Source: Pseudorhodoferax sp. Leaf265 (GTDB lineage Bacteria; Pseudomonadota; Gammaproteobacteria; Burkholderiales; Burkholderiaceae_C). From it: a stretch of 64,000 nucleotides of DNA. The DNA is taken from contig NZ_LMMT01000023.1 in the NCBI RefSeq assembly GCF_001422365.1, positions 62,001 to 126,000 of the forward strand, in the 5' to 3' direction. Position numbers and translations under genes: made by a program. The notes beneath the pieces were generated by a model that was given only the letters and a program-made list of their open reading frames with translations, was not told the origin of the DNA and ran no database searches. Of the stretch, positions 8,327-18,722 are shown piece by piece (the stretch's first letter is position 1; each line of letters begins with the position of its first letter).

Positions 8327-9310
8327 ATGCGTCAGCCAAGCTTCCAACTCATCCGCACGTTCGCCCAGCCACTGCTCATCAGCGCCGTCCTGGCCGCAGG
8401 CACTGCCTTTGCCAGCACTTTTCCGCAGAAGCCCGTGCGCATCGTCGTGCCGTTCGCACCTGGTGGCGGAACCGACCTGATCGCCCGCACGCTGGGCCAG
8501 GAGATGTCCAAGGACCTCGGTCAGCCCGTCATCATCGACAACAAGCCCGGTGCCGGCACCATCATCGGCACCGATGCAGTCGCAAAGGCGCAGCCCGATG
8601 GCTACACCCTGGTGATGGCCAGCTTCGCGCATGCCGTCAATCCCAGCCTGCAACCCAAGCTGCCGTTTGCCAACGACAAATCCTTTGCGCCGGTAATCCT
8701 GGTCGGCCGCGGCCCCAACGTGCTGGTGGTGCGCCCGGCGAGCCCGTTCAAGACGGTGCAGGACGTGCTCGCCGCGGCCAAGGCCAGCCCGGGCAAGCTG
8801 ACCTATGCGTCGCAGGGCGCGGGCACCTCGGCACACCTGGGCGGCGAGATGTTCGACAACCTGGCCAAGGTCAAGACCGTGCATATCCCGTACCGCGGCG
8901 CCGGCCCGGCGATGACCGACCTGATGGGCGGGCAGGTCGACATGTTCTTCGGCACGGCTGCCGCTGTGGCGCCCTTCGTCGAGCGTGGCCAGTTGCGCGC
9001 CATCGCCGTGACCAGCGCCCAACCCTCGGCTGCGTTCAAGGGCATTCCGACCATCGCCGAATCCATCCCTGGCTATGCCGTGGAGAGCTGGTACGGCCTG
9101 TACGCCCCGGCCGGCACGCCGAAGGACGTGATCGCACGCCTGAACGCGGCCGCCGCCAAGGCCGCGCGCGCCCCGGATTTCACGCGCAAGGTGGAGCAGG
9201 AAGGCCTGGCAATCGCTGCTGGCGACCCGGCAGAACTGGACGCCTATGTGCGCGGCGAGGAAAAACGCTGGGCGCGCGTCGTCAAGGAAAACGGCATCAA
9301 GGCCGACTGA
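8327..9310 (+). CDS. tripartite tricarboxylate transporter substrate-binding protein (TctC/Bug family) 1
   Basis: A 327-residue periplasmic binding protein. The signal peptide (about residues 1-29) ends in AGTAFA-S. The mature protein shows the Bug signatures VVPFAPGGGTDLIAR, IDNKPGAGTIIG and DGYTLVM, and closes with a helix rich in Arg and Lys. ATG 8327 follows ACGGAG. Bug proteins bind carboxylates or other small polar ligands and either deliver them to TctAB or act as sensors. It is the first gene of unit A downstream of the putative IclR operator, but no TctA or TctB lies anywhere in the island, so it must borrow membrane partners or serve as a receptor. Confidence 0.9.
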   Translation: MRQPSFQLIRTFAQPLLISAVLAAGTAFASTFPQKPVRIVVPFAPGGGTDLIARTLGQEMSKDLGQPVIIDNKPGAGTIIGTDAVAKAQPDGYTLVMASFAHAVNPSLQPKLPFANDKSFAPVILVGRGPNVLVVRPASPFKTVQDVLAAAKASPGKLTYASQGAGTSAHLGGEMFDNLAKVKTVHIPYRGAGPAMTDLMGGQVDMFFGTAAAVAPFVERGQLRAIAVTSAQPSAAFKGIPTIAESIPGYAVESWYGLYAPAGTPKDVIARLNAAAAKAARAPDFTRKVEQEGLAIAAGDPAELDAYVRGEEKRWARVVKENGIKAD

Positions 9311-9333
9311 ACAACCGCATCGAGGAGAACACC

Positions 9334-10137
9334 ATGAGCTTCACACTGATTAACCTGGAAGTCGCGTCCGCCATCGCGACCATTACCCTGAACCGCCCGG
9401 ACAAGCGCAATGCCATGAGCGATGCCATGCGCAGCGAGTTCATCGAAGCGCTGGAGCAGGTCGCTGCCGACAAAACCATCAAGGCGCTGGTGCTGACCGG
9501 CGCGGGGAAAGGCTTCTGCGCTGGCGGCGACATCGCCGGCATGGAAAAGCGCATGAACGCCCCGACCGGCGAAGTCGGCTTCAACGGCTGGCACCGCCAA
9601 CAGCGCGTACACCACACCCAGGCGCTGCTGCACACCATGCCAAAGCCCGTGATCGCTGCCGTGAACGGTGCCGCTTCCGGCCTGGGCGCCGACACCGCGC
9701 TGGCCTGCGACTTCATCATCGCCAGCGAATGGGCCAGCTTCACCTGGTCGTACATCCACCGCGGCATCATCCCCGATGGCGGCGGCATGTACTTCCTGCC
9801 GCGCCGCGTCGGCCTCTCCAAGGCCAAGGAGCTGATCTTCACGGGCCGCGCCGTCAAGGTGGACGAGGCCGTTGCGCTGGGCATCGTGGACCGCAAGACA
9901 TCGGGCGAGACCCTGGTCGCCGACGCCCAGGCCTGGGCAGCCGAGCTGGGCAAGGGCTCGGCCACGGCGCTGGCCCTTACCAAGACCATCCTGAACCAGA
10001 GCTTCGAACTGTCGGCGCACCAAGTCTTCGCCCAGGGCAGCCAAGCCCAGGGCATTTGCTACACCAGCACCGAGCACCGCGCCTCGGTGATGGCCTTCCT
10101 CGACAAGTCCGCAGCCGCCACGGCCGCCAAGGAGTGA
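9334..10137 (+). CDS. enoyl-CoA hydratase/isomerase family protein
   Basis: A 267-residue crotonase-superfamily enzyme. The CoA-binding and oxyanion-hole sequences GKGFCAGGDIAGM and AAVNGAASGLGADTALACD are present. The active-site region reads HRGIIPDGGGMYFLPRRVG. The Asp in IPDGGG is found in PaaG/PaaB-like isomerases, while the first catalytic Glu of true hydratases is replaced (GLGAD). It may therefore isomerise double bonds or open a ring rather than only hydrate. The start follows GAGGAG. It lies 23 bases after the TctC gene and 5 bases before the acyl-CoA synthetase, in one operon. Confidence 0.88.
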   Translation: MSFTLINLEVASAIATITLNRPDKRNAMSDAMRSEFIEALEQVAADKTIKALVLTGAGKGFCAGGDIAGMEKRMNAPTGEVGFNGWHRQQRVHHTQALLHTMPKPVIAAVNGAASGLGADTALACDFIIASEWASFTWSYIHRGIIPDGGGMYFLPRRVGLSKAKELIFTGRAVKVDEAVALGIVDRKTSGETLVADAQAWAAELGKGSATALALTKTILNQSFELSAHQVFAQGSQAQGICYTSTEHRASVMAFLDKSAAATAAKE

Positions 10138-10142
10138 TGACC

Positions 10143-12227
10143 ATGAACGCCATTTCCCGCCTGCTCCAGCCGCGCAGCGTCGCAGTGATCGGCGCATCGG
10201 CCGACGCAGGAAAGACCGCTGGCCGTCCGGTGTCCTACCTTGTCAAACACGGCTTCAAGGGCGACATCTACCCCGTCAACCCCAAGGTCGACCGCATCGG
10301 CGAGCTGACCTGCTACCCCGACGTAGCGGCACTGCCTGGCGTGCCCGACGTCGCCATCGTGCTGCTGGGTGCCGAGCGCGCGCACCTGGCCGTGCGCGAC
10401 CTGGCCGCCCGGGGGTGCGCGGCAGCCATCGTGCTCGCCAGCGGCTACACGGAGACTGGTGAAGACGGCGCTCGCCGGCAGAAGCAGTTGATCGAGGCCG
10501 CGGGCAGCATGCGCATCCTGGGCCCCAACACCATCGGCCTGGTGAACCTGACCGACAACATCGTGCTGTCGGCCACCGGTGCACTGGAGATGGAGCACTT
10601 CCCTGTAGGTGGCATCGGCGTGGTGTCGCAAAGCGGCGGCATCCTGGGCGCGCTGCTCTCGCGTGCTGCGGCGCGCGGCATCGGCCTGTCCAAGCTCATC
10701 TCCACCAGCAACGAGGTGGACCTGGAACTGGCCGACTTCATCGACCATCTGGCCGACGACGAGGCCACGAAGGTCATCGCGCTCTATGTGGAAACGGTGC
10801 GCGACCCCGCCAAGTTCCGCAATGCCTGCCTGAAGGCGGCCCAAAAGGGCAAGCCCGTCGTGGCGTTCAAGATCGGCCGCTCGGAGGCCGGCGCCAAAGC
10901 AGCTGTCTCGCACACCGGCGCCCTGGCTGGTGCCGACCGCATGTACGACGCGCTGTTCCAGCAGATCGGCGTGATCCGCGCACAGACCTTCTCCGACCTG
11001 CTGGACATTCCCGCTGCGCTGGCCACGGGCCGCAAGCTCCATGGCAAGCGCGTCGCCATCCTAACCTCCACCGGTGGTGCCGGCACCCTGGTGTCGGACG
11101 ACCTGGGCATCGCCGGTTTCGACACGCCCGCACCGGATGCGGCCACGGCCGAAGCACTGCGCGCCCTGCAGACTGGTGACCACGCCGTGCTGGACCGCAA
11201 TCCCATCGACGTGACGCTCGCCGGCCTCAAGCCCGACCTGTTGCGCGGCGCCATCAACGTGCTGCTCAAGAGCGACAGCTACGACGCACTGACCATCATC
11301 GTCGGCTCTTCCAGCCTCGCCATGCCGGAACTGCTGGCCGGTGCCATCCAGGACTGCCTGCCGAACTCCGACAAGCCCGTCATCGCTTATGTCAGCCCGC
11401 ATGCACCTGAAGTCGGTGCCTTGCTGACGCAACGCGGCGTGCCGGCCTTCGCGGCAGCTGAGAGCTGCACTGCAGCGCTGCAGGCGATGTTCAAGGCCAC
11501 GCAGCTCAAGCCCCAGGTGGATGCCAGCGCAGCGGCCCAGCCGGTGGCGGTGGACGACCTGCCGGCCGGATCGCTCGATGAATACCAGGCCAAGCAGTTG
11601 TTCACGCGCTTCGGTGTGCCGTGCGCCGGCGAACGCATCGTGGCGACGCCGGCCGAGGCTCAAGCCGCAGCGCGCGAGCTGGGTGACCGTGTAGTCCTGA
11701 AGATTCTGTCGGCAGAAATCACGCACAAGAGCGACGTGGGCGGCGTGGCGGTCAACTTGACGGCCGACAACGTGGGAGAGCGCCTGTCCGCCATGACTGC
11801 CGAGGTCGAGTCCAAAGCAGGCGTGCGGCCGAAACGCTTCCTCGTGCAGGAAATGGTCGGAGGCGGCACCGAGCTGATTCTGGGGATGCACCGCGACGCG
11901 CTGGGAACAGCCATCTTGTTGGGCATGGGAGGCGTCACCGCGGAACTGTTCAAAGACACCACCATGCGCTTGCTGCCGCCGGAGGGGGGCCTGTCGCGCG
12001 CCGATGCGCTGGCCATGGCGCAGCAGCTCAAGACCTGGCCGCTGTTGGACGGCTTCCGTGGCCGGCCCAAGGCGGATGCGGATGCGCTCGTGACGGCCAT
12101 CGTAGCGTTCTCGCAGATGGCAGCGCAGCTCGGCGACCGACTGGTCGAAGCCGAAATCAACCCGGTGTTCGTTCTGCCGCAGGGCCAGGGTGTGCGCGCG
12201 GCCGACGGCGTCGTGGTGCTGGCCTAA
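10143..12227 (+). CDS. NDP-forming acyl-CoA synthetase (acetate--CoA ligase family)
   Basis: A 694-residue single-chain enzyme. It contains a CoA-binding Rossmann domain (1 to about 130, starting LLQPRSVAVIGAS), succinyl-CoA-ligase-like domains (about 145-460) and a C-terminal ATP-grasp domain (about 470-690, with KILSAEITHKSDVGG). The transferable phospho-histidine sits in AAVSHTGALAGADRMYD at about His257. The family activates a carboxylic acid with CoA at the cost of ATP to ADP and phosphate. Here it probably makes the CoA thioester that feeds the neighbouring crotonase, FadB-like and thiolase enzymes. AAGGAG precedes ATG 10143; an ATG at 10137 overlapping the previous stop is possible. 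The substrate is unknown. Confidence 0.9.
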   Translation: MNAISRLLQPRSVAVIGASADAGKTAGRPVSYLVKHGFKGDIYPVNPKVDRIGELTCYPDVAALPGVPDVAIVLLGAERAHLAVRDLAARGCAAAIVLASGYTETGEDGARRQKQLIEAAGSMRILGPNTIGLVNLTDNIVLSATGALEMEHFPVGGIGVVSQSGGILGALLSRAAARGIGLSKLISTSNEVDLELADFIDHLADDEATKVIALYVETVRDPAKFRNACLKAAQKGKPVVAFKIGRSEAGAKAAVSHTGALAGADRMYDALFQQIGVIRAQTFSDLLDIPAALATGRKLHGKRVAILTSTGGAGTLVSDDLGIAGFDTPAPDAATAEALRALQTGDHAVLDRNPIDVTLAGLKPDLLRGAINVLLKSDSYDALTIIVGSSSLAMPELLAGAIQDCLPNSDKPVIAYVSPHAPEVGALLTQRGVPAFAAAESCTAALQAMFKATQLKPQVDASAAAQPVAVDDLPAGSLDEYQAKQLFTRFGVPCAGERIVATPAEAQAAARELGDRVVLKILSAEITHKSDVGGVAVNLTADNVGERLSAMTAEVESKAGVRPKRFLVQEMVGGGTELILGMHRDALGTAILLGMGGVTAELFKDTTMRLLPPEGGLSRADALAMAQQLKTWPLLDGFRGRPKADADALVTAIVAFSQMAAQLGDRLVEAEINPVFVLPQGQGVRAADGVVVLA

Positions 12228-14281
12228 TGAACGCCCCGGCAACGAACCAGGTTCGCCTGGAGCGCGACGGCGACGTCGCCGTCATCTGTATCGACAACCC
12301 GCCGATCAACGCCGGCTCGGTGGCGGTACGTACCGGACTTCTGCATGCCGTCGACGCCGTGGCGCGTGACGAAAGCTTGGTCGCCGCAGTGCTGATCGGC
12401 GCCGGCAACACCTTCATCGCCGGTTCGGACCTGCGCGAGTTCGGCCTGCCCCTGGCCGAGCCGCAACTGCCGACGGTCATCGCTGCCATCGAGACCTGTG
12501 CCAAGCCTTTCGTGGCAGCCCTGCATGGGGCTGCTCTGGGTGGCGGATTCGAACTCGCTTTAGGGTGCGATGCGCGCGTGGTCGCGCCCGGCACGGTCGT
12601 GGGTCTGCCTGAAGTCACTTTGGGCATCATTCCCGGCGCAGGCGGCACCCAACGGCTGCCGCGCCTGGTTGGTGTGCCGCGTGCCATCGCCATGGTGTGC
12701 GCGGGCGAGCGCGTGAAGAGCACCGCGGCGCTCGCTTGCGGTCTGGTAGATGCGCAGGTCCAGGGGAATCTTCGTGCAGCTGCGGTCGATTACGCACGGA
12801 GCCTCGCCGGCAAGAAGCAACGCCTGCGTGATCGGCCCGTGCCGGTTTCCGAACCCCAGGCAGTAAAAGACGCCGCCGCCGCTGCAATGAAGGCTGGAAA
12901 AGGCCGCCCTGCGGTCGTCGCCGCCATTGCGGCTGTGAAGGCATCTGCAGAACAGAACTTCGACGCAGCGCTGGCTGGCGAGCGCGAAGTGTTCCAGCAG
13001 TTGCGCGTGTCGCATGAAGCTGCGGCGCTGCGTCACCAGTTCTTCGCCGAGCGCGACAGTGCGAAGCACCCAGCCCTAGCGGACGTGACACCGCGCGCTG
13101 TGGGCCGCGTCGCGGTCATCGGCGCCGGCACGATGGGCACAGGCATCGCCATCGCCGTGCTGGATGCAGGCCTGGAGGTGCTGCTGCTGGAGCAAGACGG
13201 TGCGGCGCTGGAGCGTGGCTCGGCCCGCATCCACGACCACTACGCTGGCCGGGTCCGTGCCGGCAAGATGGCACCCGAGACAGCGCAGTCTCGCCCGGCG
13301 AAGCTGCGCAGCAGCCTGGAATGGAACGATCTTGCGGAAGCGGACCTGGTGATCGAAGCCGTGTTCGAAGACCTGGACGTCAAGCGCCAGGTATTCGCGC
13401 GTATCGACGCCGTGGCCCGTCCAGGCGCCGTGCTCGCCAGCAACACCTCATACCTGGACCTGGACGCTATCGCCAGCGCGACAACAAGACCGCAGGATGT
13501 GATCGGCCTGCACTTCTTCAGTCCTGCCAACGTGATGCGTCTTATGGAGGTGGTGCGCGGCAAGGCGACTGCTCCCGATGCTCTGGCAACCGGCCTGGCC
13601 GTGGCTCGCAAGCTTGGCAAGCTGCCGCTGTTGACGGGCAATGCCTTTGGCTTCGTCGGAAACCGGCTTTACGCGGCCTACCGACGCCAGTGCGAGTTTC
13701 TGATCGAGGAAGGCGCTTGGCCCGAGCAGGTGGACGCCGCCCTCCAGCGCTTCGGCTTCGCCATGGGCCCCTTCGCGGTGGCCGACCTGTCGGGCCTGGA
13801 CATCGCCTGGCGCATGCGGCAGGCGCAGGCGGCCACCCGCGAGCCGTCCGCACGCTACGTGCACATTGCAGACCGGCTGTGCGAAGCCGGGCGCCTGGGT
13901 CGCAAGACTGGCGCCGGTTACTACCGCTACCCCGAGGGGGGCAAGGCCGAAATGGACGAAGGCACGCACGCGTTGATCGCGCAGGCGCGCGCCGAGAAGG
14001 GCATCGTGCCGCGGACCATCGACGATGAAGAAGTGCAGCGCCGAGTTCTTCTTGCCCTGGTCAATGAGGCGGCGCTGCTGCTGGCCGACGGCGTTGCTGC
14101 GCATGCCACGGACATCGACGTCGCACTGGTCAACGGCTATGGCTTCCCCCGCTGGGAAGGCGGGCCTGTGTTCTGGGCGCGTACGCGCGGCCAGGAAGCC
14201 CTGGCACGCGAGGTCGACATGCTCGCCGAGCGCAGTGGGCCGGGCTTCGTGCGCGGCGACCTCCATCAACTATTTCAATGA
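12227..14281 (+). CDS. bifunctional enoyl-CoA hydratase / 3-hydroxyacyl-CoA dehydrogenase (FadB/FadJ-like)
   Basis: A 684-residue enzyme with a crotonase domain first (about 1-190) and then a dehydrogenase with NAD-binding loop VAVIGAGTMGTGIAIAVLDA near residue 300 and two C-terminal HCDH domains. Both hydratase glutamates appear present (GGGFELALG and LPEVTLGIIPGAGGTQ). The dehydrogenase has the usual SNTSYLDLDAIA and GLHFFSPANVM. It carries out hydration of a 2-enoyl-CoA and NAD-dependent oxidation to the 3-oxoacyl-CoA. The ATG overlaps the stop of the acyl-CoA synthetase (TAATG). It is shorter than E. coli FadB (about 730) but similar to FadJ-type members of peripheral pathways. Confidence 0.92.
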   Translation: MNAPATNQVRLERDGDVAVICIDNPPINAGSVAVRTGLLHAVDAVARDESLVAAVLIGAGNTFIAGSDLREFGLPLAEPQLPTVIAAIETCAKPFVAALHGAALGGGFELALGCDARVVAPGTVVGLPEVTLGIIPGAGGTQRLPRLVGVPRAIAMVCAGERVKSTAALACGLVDAQVQGNLRAAAVDYARSLAGKKQRLRDRPVPVSEPQAVKDAAAAAMKAGKGRPAVVAAIAAVKASAEQNFDAALAGEREVFQQLRVSHEAAALRHQFFAERDSAKHPALADVTPRAVGRVAVIGAGTMGTGIAIAVLDAGLEVLLLEQDGAALERGSARIHDHYAGRVRAGKMAPETAQSRPAKLRSSLEWNDLAEADLVIEAVFEDLDVKRQVFARIDAVARPGAVLASNTSYLDLDAIASATTRPQDVIGLHFFSPANVMRLMEVVRGKATAPDALATGLAVARKLGKLPLLTGNAFGFVGNRLYAAYRRQCEFLIEEGAWPEQVDAALQRFGFAMGPFAVADLSGLDIAWRMRQAQAATREPSARYVHIADRLCEAGRLGRKTGAGYYRYPEGGKAEMDEGTHALIAQARAEKGIVPRTIDDEEVQRRVLLALVNEAALLLADGVAAHATDIDVALVNGYGFPRWEGGPVFWARTRGQEALAREVDMLAERSGPGFVRGDLHQLFQ

Positions 14282-14291
14282 GACAGTCACC

Positions 14292-15493
<1,202 letters not shown>

Positions 15494-15497
<4 letters not shown>

Positions 15498-16471
15498 GGC
15501 GCCGCGTCTACCTGCGACGCTTGCTTTCGGCCGGGCTGGCTGCTGCCGTGGTCAGCCCGTGGGCCATGGGACAGGCATTCCCCAGCAAGCCGCTGCGGAT
15601 GATCGTTCCCTTTCCTGCCGGCGGCGGTACCGACGCCATGGCGCGCGCCCTTGGCGATGCGCTGTCGCGCGACCTGGGCCAGCCAGTGATTGTGGACAAC
15701 AAGTCTGGCGCCGGCACGGTGATCGGCAATGACGCGCTGGCCAAGAGCCCGCCCGACGGCCACACCCTGCTGCTGAACACGAGCGCCATCGCCATCGTGC
15801 CCAGCCTGCACCCCAAGCTGCCGTACCCTGCGGAGACCGCATTCGCGCCGGTCATGCTGCTGGGCCGCGCACCGAACGTTGCGGTGGTGCGGACCGAGAG
15901 CCCGCTCAAGTCCGCTGCGGAGTTCGTCGCGCAGGCCCGCGCCAAGCCGGGGCAGATGGCCTATGGCTCGGCCGGCAACGGCACCTCTACGCACCTCGCG
16001 GCTGAATTGCTCAAGAGCACGGCCAAGGTGTTTGTCACCCATGTGCCTTACCGGGGAGCCGCGCCGGTCATCAACGACGTGATCGCTGGCCAGATCGACC
16101 TGGCCTTCGGTACCCTGCCCAGCGTGGCGCCCATGCTCGCGGGCGGCAAACTGCGCGCATTGGCCGTGACCAGCGCCAAGCGCTCGCCGCTGCTGCCCGA
16201 TGTGCCGACTTTTGCCGAGTCGGGCGTCCCTGGCTACGACGCGGACGTGTGGTACGGGGTATTCGTACCGGGCGCGACGCCGCCTGCCGTCATTGAACAA
16301 TTGCACGCAGCGATCAAACGTGCCGCGCAGACGGAGGCCTTTCAGCGCCGCGCTGCTGCGGAGGGTCTGGCGCTCACCATGGACAGTCCGCAGGAGACCG
16401 CGCGCATCGTTCGCGAAGAGGAAGCCAAGTGGAAGCGTGTTATCAAGGACCAGTCCATCAAGATGGAATGA
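15494..16471 (+). CDS. TctC/Bug family substrate-binding protein 2
   Basis: A 325-residue periplasmic binding protein with an N-terminal MRRRVYLRRLLSAG signal ending at AMGQA. Bug signatures include IVPFPAGGGTDAMARAL, VDNKSGAGTVIGNDALAK and the ligand-loop region THVPYRGAAPVINDVIAGQ. The gene starts inside the thiolase stop (ATGA) and its own stop overlaps the hydrolase start, so it is translated as part of the enzyme operon and is not a chance neighbour. That tight coupling argues that it serves the substrate of this pathway. No TctA or TctB is nearby. Confidence 0.88.
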
Positions 16472-17364
16472 ACCTGCTGCGCACCATGCAACACGACGAG
16501 CAACCTGCAGGCGACCGGATGGCAGCGCTGGAACAGCGCATGCAGCGTCACGTCGTGCAAAGCCATGGTGGGCAGGTCGTGTGGTGGACGTTGGGCTCCG
16601 GCCGACCTCTCGTGCTCTTGCACGGAGGACATGGCAGTTGGCAGCATTGGGTGCGCAACGTCGAAGCCTTGACCACGCGCCGCAGCGTGTGGGTGCCGGA
16701 CATGCCTGGCTATGGCGATTCCGATGCGCCTGCCGAGCCGACGATGGGCTCGCTGCTGGACCGGCTGACCGGTAGCCTCGATACCTTGCTGGGCCCGTCG
16801 ACATCCATCGACTTGGCCGGCTTCTCCTTCGGCGGGCTGGTGGCGGCGCACGTGGCTGTCGCTCGACGCGGAGTGGACCGGCTGGCGTTGCTGGGACCTG
16901 CAGGGCACGGTGGACCTCGGCGCCCAAGGTCCGAGCTGGTGTCGTGGCGTCATGCGGTTGATGACGCCGCGGCGCTGGCCCAGGTCATGCGACACAACCT
17001 CCTCGCCCACATGCTCCACCAGCCAGACAGCGCCGACCCGCTGGCCCTGCGTGTCCACACCGAGGCTTGCCTGCAGACGCGTTTCAGGAGCAAGGGCATC
17101 TCACGCGCGGGCGGCCTTCACGCCCTGTTGCACCAAGCTGCTTGCCCGGTGCTGCTGGTTTGGGGCGCCCATGACGTCACCGCGACGCCCGACCTGCTGG
17201 CACCAGAGCTGGCAGCCTGCCATCCGCGCAGCCGCACCGCCATCGTGGCGGACGCCGGTCACTGGGTGCAGTACGAATCTGCGCCGGCCATCAATGCGCT
17301 GCTGCGCGACTGGCTGGCCTTATCCCCAACATTTGAAAGACCATCACACCATGCACGCCACTGA
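16468..17364 (+). CDS. alpha/beta hydrolase
   Basis: A 298-residue alpha/beta-hydrolase-fold protein. The oxyanion region LVLLHGGHGSWQHW is followed by nucleophile elbow GFSFGG, an acid in WGAHDVT, and a final histidine in DAGHWVQYE, so the Ser-Asp-His triad looks complete. The layout resembles C-C bond hydrolases of the MhpC type as well as esterases. ATG 16468 overlaps the previous stop (ATGA); a later ATG at 16486 is possible. The 3' end overlaps the MmgE/PrpD gene by 14 bases. It may hydrolyse a lactone, ester or cyclic diketone intermediate; which one is unknown. Confidence 0.85.
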   Translation: MNLLRTMQHDEQPAGDRMAALEQRMQRHVVQSHGGQVVWWTLGSGRPLVLLHGGHGSWQHWVRNVEALTTRRSVWVPDMPGYGDSDAPAEPTMGSLLDRLTGSLDTLLGPSTSIDLAGFSFGGLVAAHVAVARRGVDRLALLGPAGHGGPRRPRSELVSWRHAVDDAAALAQVMRHNLLAHMLHQPDSADPLALRVHTEACLQTRFRSKGISRAGGLHALLHQAACPVLLVWGAHDVTATPDLLAPELAACHPRSRTAIVADAGHWVQYESAPAINALLRDWLALSPTFERPSHHARH

Positions 17365-18685
17365 AGTGTTCGGGCGCTACGCCGAAGAGTACCGCCACAC
17401 CGTCCTCACCGATGACGTGATCCACCATGCCAAGCGCGCCGTCATCGACTGGTACGCCTCGCTGTTCCCTGGCCTGGCTGCAGACCCGCTGGCCCAGCTC
17501 GAACAAGTGCTGGCAGAAGACCTGGACCATGGCCGCGCACGCCTGGGCAATGGACGCAGCGCCACAGCTCGAGCCGCGGCGCTGTACAACGGCACGGCCG
17601 CACATGCGGCCGAGGTGGATGACAGCTTCCGGGACGCGATGTACCACCCAGGCGCCGCCACCATCGCCGCAGCGTTGGCGGCCAGCCAGGATACAGGGGC
17701 CACCGGCCTGGACTTCCTGCGGGCGCTGGTGCTCGGCTACGAGGTCTCCACGCGCATCGGTGTGGTCATGGGCCGACCCCACTACAAGTTTTGGCACAAC
17801 ACAGGAACCGTCGGCAGCTTCGGGGCTGCGGCCGCCGCTGGCGGCGCGCTCGGCCTGGGCGCGCAGCCTTTCGCCCATGCCCTCGCGACGGCTGCCACCT
17901 TCACTGCCGGACTGCAACAGGCTTTCCGCATGGATTCCATGTCGAAGCCGCTGCACGCCGGTCGCGCCGCGGAGGCCGGCCTGTTGGCCGCTCAGATGGC
18001 CGCGCGCGGAGTGACGGGTTCGCTGGATGTGCTCGACGGCGAGGCCGGCCTGGGCAAGGCGATGAGCAACGGGCCGGACTGGTCTCAAGCCGGCGCGACG
18101 TTGGGCCGAGACTTCCACATCACGCGCCTGACCTTCAAGAACCACATTGGCTGCGGGCACACCTTCGCCGCCATCGATGCTGCGCTTGCACTGCGCGAGT
18201 TGCACGGCCTGCAGCCGCAGGACATCGCCCATGTCCAGATCGACACGTACAAGCCGGCCCTGGACATCGCGTGCTACGAGCGGCCGACGACCGCCAATGA
18301 GGCCCGCTTCAGCCTTCGCTACGTCGTGGCTACGGCGCTGGTGCGCGGCAGCGTGCGGCTGGCAGCTTACGAACCTGAGCAACTTGACGACCAGCGCACA
18401 CGCGAGCTCATCACGCGCATCGACGCGCGCATTGATCCACAGATCGACGCGGCGTTCCCAGGGCAGCGCGCCGCGCGGCTGGAAATCACAACTCGCGGAG
18501 GCGAGAAGCTGGTGCACCTGCAGCCCAACCGGAAGGGCGACCCAGAGCTGCCGCTGTCCGATGCGGAGCTGGAAAGCAAGTTTCTCGAACTGGCGACGCC
18601 AGTGATCGGCGAGCAGCGGGCCTCCGGCTTGCTGCAGCGCATCTGGAGCCTTGACCAAGCCACTGACCTGCAGCGGCTGGTCTGA
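17351..18685 (+). CDS. MmgE/PrpD family protein
   Basis: A 444-residue member of the MmgE/PrpD fold, which includes 2-methylcitrate dehydratase, cis-aconitate decarboxylase and iminodisuccinate epimerase. Recognisable are NGTAAHAAEVDDSF near residue 80, HNTGTVGSFGAAAAAG, the SKPLHAGRAAEAGLLAA block and FKNHIGCGHTFAAIDA, which carry the conserved Asp, His and Lys residues. The enzyme probably dehydrates, isomerises or decarboxylates a polycarboxylate, which suggests a multi-carboxylic acid in the pathway. It is the last gene of unit A; the next gene converges 37 bases away. Confidence 0.88.
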   Translation: MHATEVFGRYAEEYRHTVLTDDVIHHAKRAVIDWYASLFPGLAADPLAQLEQVLAEDLDHGRARLGNGRSATARAAALYNGTAAHAAEVDDSFRDAMYHPGAATIAAALAASQDTGATGLDFLRALVLGYEVSTRIGVVMGRPHYKFWHNTGTVGSFGAAAAAGGALGLGAQPFAHALATAATFTAGLQQAFRMDSMSKPLHAGRAAEAGLLAAQMAARGVTGSLDVLDGEAGLGKAMSNGPDWSQAGATLGRDFHITRLTFKNHIGCGHTFAAIDAALALRELHGLQPQDIAHVQIDTYKPALDIACYERPTTANEARFSLRYVVATALVRGSVRLAAYEPEQLDDQRTRELITRIDARIDPQIDAAFPGQRAARLEITTRGGEKLVHLQPNRKGDPELPLSDAELESKFLELATPVIGEQRASGLLQRIWSLDQATDLQRLV

Positions 18686-18722
18686 CGCCTGACCGCGTTC
18701 AGTGAGATGCGCCCGGCGGCAC